A DNA stretch of 64,000 nt, taken from NCBI GenBank assembly GCA_963707125.1, contig CAVPOU010000004.1, positions 558,001 through 622,000 on the forward strand, written 5' to 3'. The notes under the pieces were generated by a model, which was not told the DNA's origin, did no database searches, and saw nothing but the letters and a program-made list of their open reading frames with translations. The stretch comes from CAVPDE01 sp963707125 (GTDB lineage Bacteria; Desulfobacterota; DSM-4660; Desulfatiglandales; HGW-15). Position numbers and translations under genes: made by a program. Shown piece after piece: positions 60,019 through 64,000 of the stretch (positions are counted from its first letter, which is position 1; the number at the start of each line of letters is the position of its first letter).

Positions 60019-61317
60019 TTGACTAAGCTTAAAGCGAGCCTTCAACTTCCCCGAGTTTATTATGGCTGGATCATCGTGGTCCTTGGCCTTGTCTCCATGT
60101 CCTTCTGGTTTGGAGTCCGCTCCAGTTTTTCCGTCTTCTACGTCGCGCTCCTGGAGGAATTCCATTGGAGTCGCGGCGAGTCTGCCGGCGTCCAGTCCAT
60201 GGCCATGCTCACCTACACCTTTATCGCACCGGTGGTGGGAGGTCTCATCGACCGCTTCGGCCCACGCCGGGTCATTGTGCCTGGGATCATTCTCCTCGTC
60301 GCAGGCCTCGTTCTTTGCTCCTCCATGAAGACCCTGTTTCAATTCTACCTTTTTTACGGTGTGCTGGTAGCTGCCGGAAGCACCTGCATTGCCATCGTTG
60401 CCTATTCGGCTATCCTTGCTCACTGGTTTGAAAGGAAAAGAGGCCTTGCCAGCGGAATTGCTGTTTCCGGTATGGGACTTGGTACATTCCTTCTGGTTCC
60501 CCTGTCGCAAAGCCTTATTTCTTCTTACGGATGGAGACCGACCTTCGTCATCCTGGGCGGGCTCGTGATGCTCATTGCCCTGCCCTTGAATCTTATGTTT
60601 CTCAAACACAAACCCGAGGAGCTCGGTCTCCGAGCGGATGGGCTCAAGCTTGTCCATGCGGCTGAGGACAATGGACCTCAGCCCGCAGCGTCGATCAACC
60701 CACAAAAGGATTGGACCCTGAGAGAAGTGATCCGCACCCGCTCCTTCTGGGCTCTGGTGGCATTTCCATTTTTCTCTCTCATTGGTGTTTACATTGTAGT
60801 TGTGCACAATGTCAGGTTCATGGTGGACAAAGGCATAGACCCCATGACCGCTGCCCTCATTTTTGCCATGGCTGGTGGGTGCTCTTCCATCTTTCGCATT
60901 TTCTGGGGATGGATCTCCGATCATATCGGCCGCGAGAAAGCCTACACCGTGGGAATGGGGTGCCTTTTCCTGGGTGTCTTCTCCCTCCTTCTTATGGATG
61001 CCCTGGAAAAAAGAGTTTTCATTTACACTTTTTTTATCTTTTTCGGCATGGGCTGGGGAGCCACAGCCCCCCTTTTCATGGCGGCTGCCGCGGATCTCTT
61101 CAAAGGCAGAATCTTCGGTCTCATTTACGGGATTGTAGAGGGGGCCATGAATTTTGGAGGAGCCATCGGCGCCTGGGCCGCGGGATTTATCTTCGATAAA
61201 ACCATGAGTTACCGCCTGGCTTTTGTCCTGGTCATAGTGGTGTGCTTCCTGTCTAGTGTCTTCATGTGGATCGCCGCACCAAGAAAGGTGAGAAAAATAG
61301 TGACGAGTAACGAGTGA
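60019..61317 (+). CDS. MFS transporter, OFA/monocarboxylate-like
   Basis: 432 residues with 12 predicted helices. It opens with YYGWIIVVLGLVSMSFWFGVRSSFSVFYVALLEEF, a pattern of the oxalate/formate-antiporter and MCT-like branch, and has RGLASGIAVSGMGLGTFLLVPLSQ in the middle with the conserved Gly run. A cytoplasmic loop of about 30 residues follows helix 6. Substrate is probably a small organic anion, by family only. The start appears to be a TTG after GAGG. It is followed 6 bases later by the DUF559 gene. Confidence 0.88.
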   Translation: MTKLKASLQLPRVYYGWIIVVLGLVSMSFWFGVRSSFSVFYVALLEEFHWSRGESAGVQSMAMLTYTFIAPVVGGLIDRFGPRRVIVPGIILLVAGLVLCSSMKTLFQFYLFYGVLVAAGSTCIAIVAYSAILAHWFERKRGLASGIAVSGMGLGTFLLVPLSQSLISSYGWRPTFVILGGLVMLIALPLNLMFLKHKPEELGLRADGLKLVHAAEDNGPQPAASINPQKDWTLREVIRTRSFWALVAFPFFSLIGVYIVVVHNVRFMVDKGIDPMTAALIFAMAGGCSSIFRIFWGWISDHIGREKAYTVGMGCLFLGVFSLLLMDALEKRVFIYTFFIFFGMGWGATAPLFMAAAADLFKGRIFGLIYGIVEGAMNFGGAIGAWAAGFIFDKTMSYRLAFVLVIVVCFLSSVFMWIAAPRKVRKIVTSNE

Positions 61318-61323
61318 CGGACA

Positions 61324-61728
61324 ATGACAGACCGACTTGGAGCCATCGCCAAGCATCTTCGCAGACGGGGCACTGAAGCAGAAAAGCTCCTATGGAATCA
61401 TTTGAGGGCAAAACAATTGCACGGCTTGAGGTTTAGAAGACAGGAACCGATTGGTCGATACATAGTGGACTTCCTTTGTTACGAAGTCAGGATGGTGATA
61501 GAAGTGGATGGTGGCCAGCATGCGGAGCGGAAACTGTTTGACAAAGAAAGGGATGATTGGTTCGTTTCCCAGGGCTTCAGAGTTCTGAGATTCTGGGATA
61601 ACGATGTTCTGACGAACATAGAGGGAGTGCTAGAAAAGATAAGAGAACAAATCACACCCTCCCCCAGCCCCTCCCGTCAAGGGAGGGGAAGGGAAGATGA
61701 CGATCTCCCATCACAGGAAGGGAAGTAA
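61324..61728 (+). CDS. DUF559 endonuclease-like protein
   Basis: 134 residues. It has the DUF559 pattern of restriction-like nucleases: EAEKLLWNHLRAKQLHGLRFRRQEPIG, then DFLCYEVRMVIEVDGGQH with the D...ExD metal site, and GFRVLRFWDNDVL. This fold is related to very-short-patch repair endonuclease Vsr. The last about 25 residues (TPSPSPSRQGRG...) are encoded by a family G repeat, as is common for such genes. Its biological role is unknown. Confidence 0.9.
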   Translation: MTDRLGAIAKHLRRRGTEAEKLLWNHLRAKQLHGLRFRRQEPIGRYIVDFLCYEVRMVIEVDGGQHAERKLFDKERDDWFVSQGFRVLRFWDNDVLTNIEGVLEKIREQITPSPSPSRQGRGREDDDLPSQEGK

Positions 61729-61860
61729 AGGCGGGAGATTCACTGAGCAATTCCCCTTCCGTCGTGGGAGGTTCTATCTGTAATTCCCCTCCCCTTGCGG
61801 GAGGGCACATCCTGAATTCCCCTCCCTTGACGGGAGGGGTTAGGGGAGGGGGGAGAAGGG
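61655..61860. repeat. Family G repeat array upstream of the RdhA-like gene
   Basis: Four or five palindromic units such as CCCCTCCC...GGGAGGGG separated by words like TTCTATCTGTAATTC and CACATCCTGAATTC. A similar array is at 63355-63560, on the other side of the RdhA-like gene. The 5' end overlaps the DUF559 coding sequence. Confidence 0.8.
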
Positions 61861-61867
61861 AGGATAA

Positions 61868-63304
61868 ATGGTTACCTTTTTGATCCTCGTCGCCGGACTA
61901 ATTGTGATCACGAGCTCAATCATCGCCCTATCCTTCTTCATCTCCTGTCTCCGGGAAAAGGAGCACAGAGCCTCCTTCTTCGCAGGATTCCAGCTTCTGG
62001 GGATGATCCTCCTTCTCGGACTCTTTTTCTATCTCCACAGGATTGGATTCTTTCACACGGGAGCGGGTATCGCACTCTTGGTTGCCGGACTAATCCTCGG
62101 CGGAACCCTAGCTTTTTTCTTCGGCCGGAGGACTCCTGCCAATCCCAAAGCCCTCCAGGGCACAGGTGGACTCATTGTCGGTGAAGTCAAAAGATTCGAT
62201 GAGAGAGAAATCGTCTTTGCCAGGAACCGATCCATCAGACCCGGATCGGAAGAGTACAGGATCTTCTACGCTTCGCACCCTGAACTCGAAGCCTATGATG
62301 CGAAGAGGAGAGAAAGAGGCGGGCCTCTGGGACAGATGGGATCCATCGACGGGTCGAGCGGGGGGCCTAACGTGGCCGCAACCTTGGCTCCCGGATCTAT
62401 CCCCCAGGCTTTGTCCGCCCCATCCCTTGTCAGACCCCAGGGTCACCCCGCTCTCAAGGGCAGGAAAATGGACCTGTCCCCTGAGGAAGCAACAGAGAGG
62501 GTCAAGGGCTTCACCCTAAACGTTGGGGCTGATCTTGTGGGCATTACGGAGATCAACCCGCTCTGGATTTACTCTCACCGTGGCGAGATCTTCCACGATA
62601 ACTGGCAGGACTGGGGCAAAGAGATCCCCGTGGAGCACAAGTATGCTGTTGTCTTTGCCACTGAAATGAAGTTCGAAATGGTCGGCGCTGCCCCTCACAC
62701 GCCCACCGTCATCGAGAGCATGAACAACTACGCAAAAGGCGCTTACATTGCGACCCAACTCGCAGCTTACATCGCCAACCTCGGGTACCCTGCGACCGCG
62801 AGTCATCTTCGCCACTACGATACAGTGCTCGTTCCTCTTGCGGTCGATGCGGGTCTGGGAGAACTGGGCCGTCTCGGCTACCTGATGACCAAAGCATTCG
62901 GCCCGAGAGTGAGGCTTGGCGCCGTGACCACCAGCCTTCCTCTAATCCCTGACAAGCCTGCAGACATTGGAGTTGAGGATTTCTGCAGGATCTGCAAAAA
63001 ATGCGCGACTTGCTGCCCTTCCCAGTCCATTCCCATGGGCGAACAAACGGTGGTGAACGGGACTCTCCGGTGGAAACTGAACGAGCAAACCTGTTTTGAT
63101 TACTGGGGAAAGATCGGGACGGACTGCAACATCTGCATGAGGGTTTGCCCCTGGAGCCACGCAAGGACTTTCCCTCACAAGCTCATTGTGGAGCTGGTGT
63201 CCAGAAACCGCCGGTCCCGGCGCATCTTCAATGTCATGGATGATGTGTTTTACGGAAGAAGACCGAAACCCAAAGCGGCTCCGCAGTGGGCCAGATACAA
63301 GTGA
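61868..63304 (+). CDS. Reductive-dehalogenase-like protein with N-terminal membrane region
   Basis: 478 residues, GGGAGGATAA before the ATG. Residues 3-29, 35-60 and 65-87 are three hydrophobic helices; no Tat motif (RRxF) exists. The rest looks like the catalytic subunit of a cobalamin-dependent reductive dehalogenase: KGAYIATQLAAYIANLGYPA, VDAGLGELGRLGYLMTKAFGP, TTSLPLIPDKPADIGVEDFC and two 4Fe-4S sites, Cys373-376-379-383 and Cys409-420-423-427 (CFDYWGKIGTDCNIC). Thus the membrane-anchor (RdhB-like) function seems to be in the same chain. It could be a dehalogenase with the active domain in the cytoplasm or outside, depending on topology, or a related cobalamin reductase. No separate rdhB, rdhC or regulator is adjacent. 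Confidence 0.85.
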   Translation: MVTFLILVAGLIVITSSIIALSFFISCLREKEHRASFFAGFQLLGMILLLGLFFYLHRIGFFHTGAGIALLVAGLILGGTLAFFFGRRTPANPKALQGTGGLIVGEVKRFDEREIVFARNRSIRPGSEEYRIFYASHPELEAYDAKRRERGGPLGQMGSIDGSSGGPNVAATLAPGSIPQALSAPSLVRPQGHPALKGRKMDLSPEEATERVKGFTLNVGADLVGITEINPLWIYSHRGEIFHDNWQDWGKEIPVEHKYAVVFATEMKFEMVGAAPHTPTVIESMNNYAKGAYIATQLAAYIANLGYPATASHLRHYDTVLVPLAVDAGLGELGRLGYLMTKAFGPRVRLGAVTTSLPLIPDKPADIGVEDFCRICKKCATCCPSQSIPMGEQTVVNGTLRWKLNEQTCFDYWGKIGTDCNICMRVCPWSHARTFPHKLIVELVSRNRRSRRIFNVMDDVFYGRRPKPKAAPQWARYK

Positions 63305-63354
63305 GGAATCACCATCATCTAGTGTAGTGTCTCACCGATACCGATAAGTTACGT

Positions 63355-63560
63355 GGGCGACTTTCCTTCACCCCCACCTCGCCTCCCCCATCAAGGGGGA
63401 GGAAACTATCAGTCATCGCTCACAATTCCCCTCCCCTTGCGGGAGTTTCAATCTGTAGTTCCCCTCCCCTGCGGGAGTTTCAATCTGTAGTTCCCTCCCT
63501 CGTGGGAGTTTCAATCTGTAGTTCCCCTCCCCTCGTGGGAGGGGTTAGGGGAGGGGGATA
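63355..63560. repeat. Family G array with 34-base tandem units
   Basis: After a CACCCCCACCTCGCCTCCCC module come about three and a half tandem units of about 34 bases, each with CCCCTCCCCTxGxGGGAG followed by TTTCAATCTGTAGTT. The units are not separated by unique spacers, so this is not a CRISPR array. The interval 63305-63598 has no gene. Confidence 0.75.
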
Positions 63561-63598
63561 GAAAAAGCATAGGGATCTCTCCCCCTGCTAAATTCCAG

Positions 63599-63910
63599 TT
63601 ATTTGAGAATCTCTGGATTGCCCAAAGGAGGATATCCAGCCCTTGCAAGCTCTTTCTTGATCGCTTCAACGCTGGTCTTCGTGTCGTCAAACACGATCGT
63701 CGCACTCTGGTTCACTGCATTGGAATCTACTGATGTTACGCCATCAATTCGCTGCGCGGTAATCCTTACCTGCGTGGAGGTATCCCCTCAGACACATCCC
63801 GGGATTTTGAATTTCACAGTTTTCTCTGCTGCCAGTACATTGCCGGCCGCTCCAAACCCCAAAGCCAGAATTGCGGCTAATGCCATCACCATCATCACCT
63901 TGGTTCTCAT
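63599..63910 (-). CDS. Periplasmic HMA (MerP-like) protein, candidate selenoprotein with in-frame UGA
   Basis: A frame of 103 codons broken only by a TGA at 63790-63788 (codon 41). AGGAAGGAGG stands before the ATG at 63910. Residues 1-27 are a Sec signal peptide (cut near VLA-AEKT). The mature part reads KTVKFKIPGCV-U-GDTSTQV then IDGVTSVDSNAVNQSATIVF and a final KKELARAGYP, aligned with heavy-metal-associated domains such as MerP (VPGMTCAAC...VEGV..V...F....A.V.FDD). The UGA falls at the first Cys of the CxxC metal motif; the second is Thr, and a Cys lies two residues before the UGA. A hairpin suited to a bacterial SECIS follows. Alternative: a pseudogene by a single nonsense change. Sec insertion genes (selA, selB, selC, selD) are not in this window. 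Confidence 0.75.
63755..63774 (-). promoter_or_regulatory. Candidate bacterial SECIS hairpin
   Basis: On the minus strand, arms CGC-GGUAA and UUACC-GCG pair, with one bulged A and apical loop GGA. The first loop G is 23 bases after the UGA, within the spacing usual for bacterial SECIS elements, and the G in the loop is a key feature bound by SelB. Confidence 0.6.
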
Positions 63911-63940
63911 TGGATCGCCTCCTTCCTATTTTTTGTGCAT

Positions 63941-63968
63941 ACTATAATGACTAATCGATTTAAGTCCA
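63941..63968 (-). promoter_or_regulatory. Predicted promoter of the HMA gene
   Basis: On the minus strand, TGGACT (63968-63963), a 16-base gap, TATAGT (63946-63941), then about 30 bases to the ATG with a strong ribosome binding site. Confidence 0.5.
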
Positions 63969-64000
63969 GAGAATTTTCAGCTCCTTGCCTATCTCTATGA

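Noticed and set aside
60016..61356. Minus-strand frame of 446 codons opposite the MFS transporter
   Set aside because: Low-complexity Gly/His/Lys-rich translation, typical of the reverse of a membrane protein gene; no domain.
63424..63540. Possible CRISPR array because of repeated GTTTCAATC words
   Set aside because: Units are directly adjacent with no unique spacers and contain the G-family palindrome; no cas genes are present.
63603..63947. Plus-strand frame of 114 codons covering the HMA gene
   Set aside because: The opposite strand has a signal peptide, a Shine-Dalgarno sequence and a domain match; the plus frame has none.

Overview
The window reads as a chromosomal segment of a Desulfobacterota (former Deltaproteobacteria) bacterium, probably an anaerobe that uses organic acids. 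This is inferred from gene order and protein character, not from a database search. Supporting points are: an arg/dap/lys supercluster behind xerC-hslVU; a serA-DUF1844-ispE-tRNA-prs-rplY-pth-carD-rluD-rho-rpmE-prfA-prmC housekeeping run; lysine synthesis through an LL-diaminopimelate aminotransferase; a TRAP transporter with CoA ligases and electron-transfer flavoprotein; a reductive-dehalogenase-like protein; and a probable selenoprotein. There is no rRNA, no phage, no complete insertion sequence and no CRISPR array. Intergenic spaces are unusually full of short dispersed repeats.

Layout. 0-5 kb: a partial response regulator, a large TPR lipoprotein and small hypothetical genes. 5.2-8.4 kb: tRNA-Cys and tRNA-Gly with their own promoter and terminator, pgsA, a lytic transglycosylase, a transaldolase-like aldolase, a YHS-like protein and folK. 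8.4-23.5 kb, all on the minus strand: xerC, hslV, hslU, argB, argD, argF, argG, argH, a small lipoprotein, lysA, dapA, dapB, dapL. 24-27.2 kb: an EF-G paralogue and a molybdopterin adenylyltransferase (plus strand) facing cutA. 27.6-32.4 kb: one giant gene of about 1,589 codons with a degenerate GlnD-like HD region. 32.7-43.4 kb: two acyl-CoA synthetases, a TRAP transporter whose large permease is frameshifted, an orphan response regulator, and a TetR-etfB-etfA operon under a FadR-like operator. 43.4-47.2 kb: a frameshifted zinc-ribbon gene, tRNA-Met, an HELVH protein, an FmdB-like zinc ribbon and a radical SAM protein. 47.4-59.7 kb: translation, transcription and central metabolism genes. 60-64 kb: an MFS transporter, a DUF559 endonuclease, a membrane-anchored RdhA-like protein, and a periplasmic HMA protein with an in-frame UGA followed by a hairpin that fits a bacterial SECIS.

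How the genes work together. The 8-23 kb block supplies arginine, lysine and diaminopimelate. The 47-60 kb block supplies PRPP, isoprenoid precursor, serine, release factor and its methylase, Rho, CarD and ribosomal proteins. The 32-43 kb block looks like uptake (TRAP), CoA activation and flavin-linked oxidation of carboxylic acids, with a TetR regulator probably sensing an acyl-CoA.

The most interesting items are the candidate selenoprotein with its SECIS, the RdhA-like protein fused to a three-helix membrane region, the giant GlnD-HD-like protein, the FadR-like operator, and several repeat families. These are labelled here: A, REP-like palindromes; B, C and D, low-complexity degenerate repeats; E, AT-rich inverted elements of about 150 bp; F, MITE-like elements of about 160 bp; G, C/G-rich palindromic elements; H, TTCGATACCTCAGGG-type arms.
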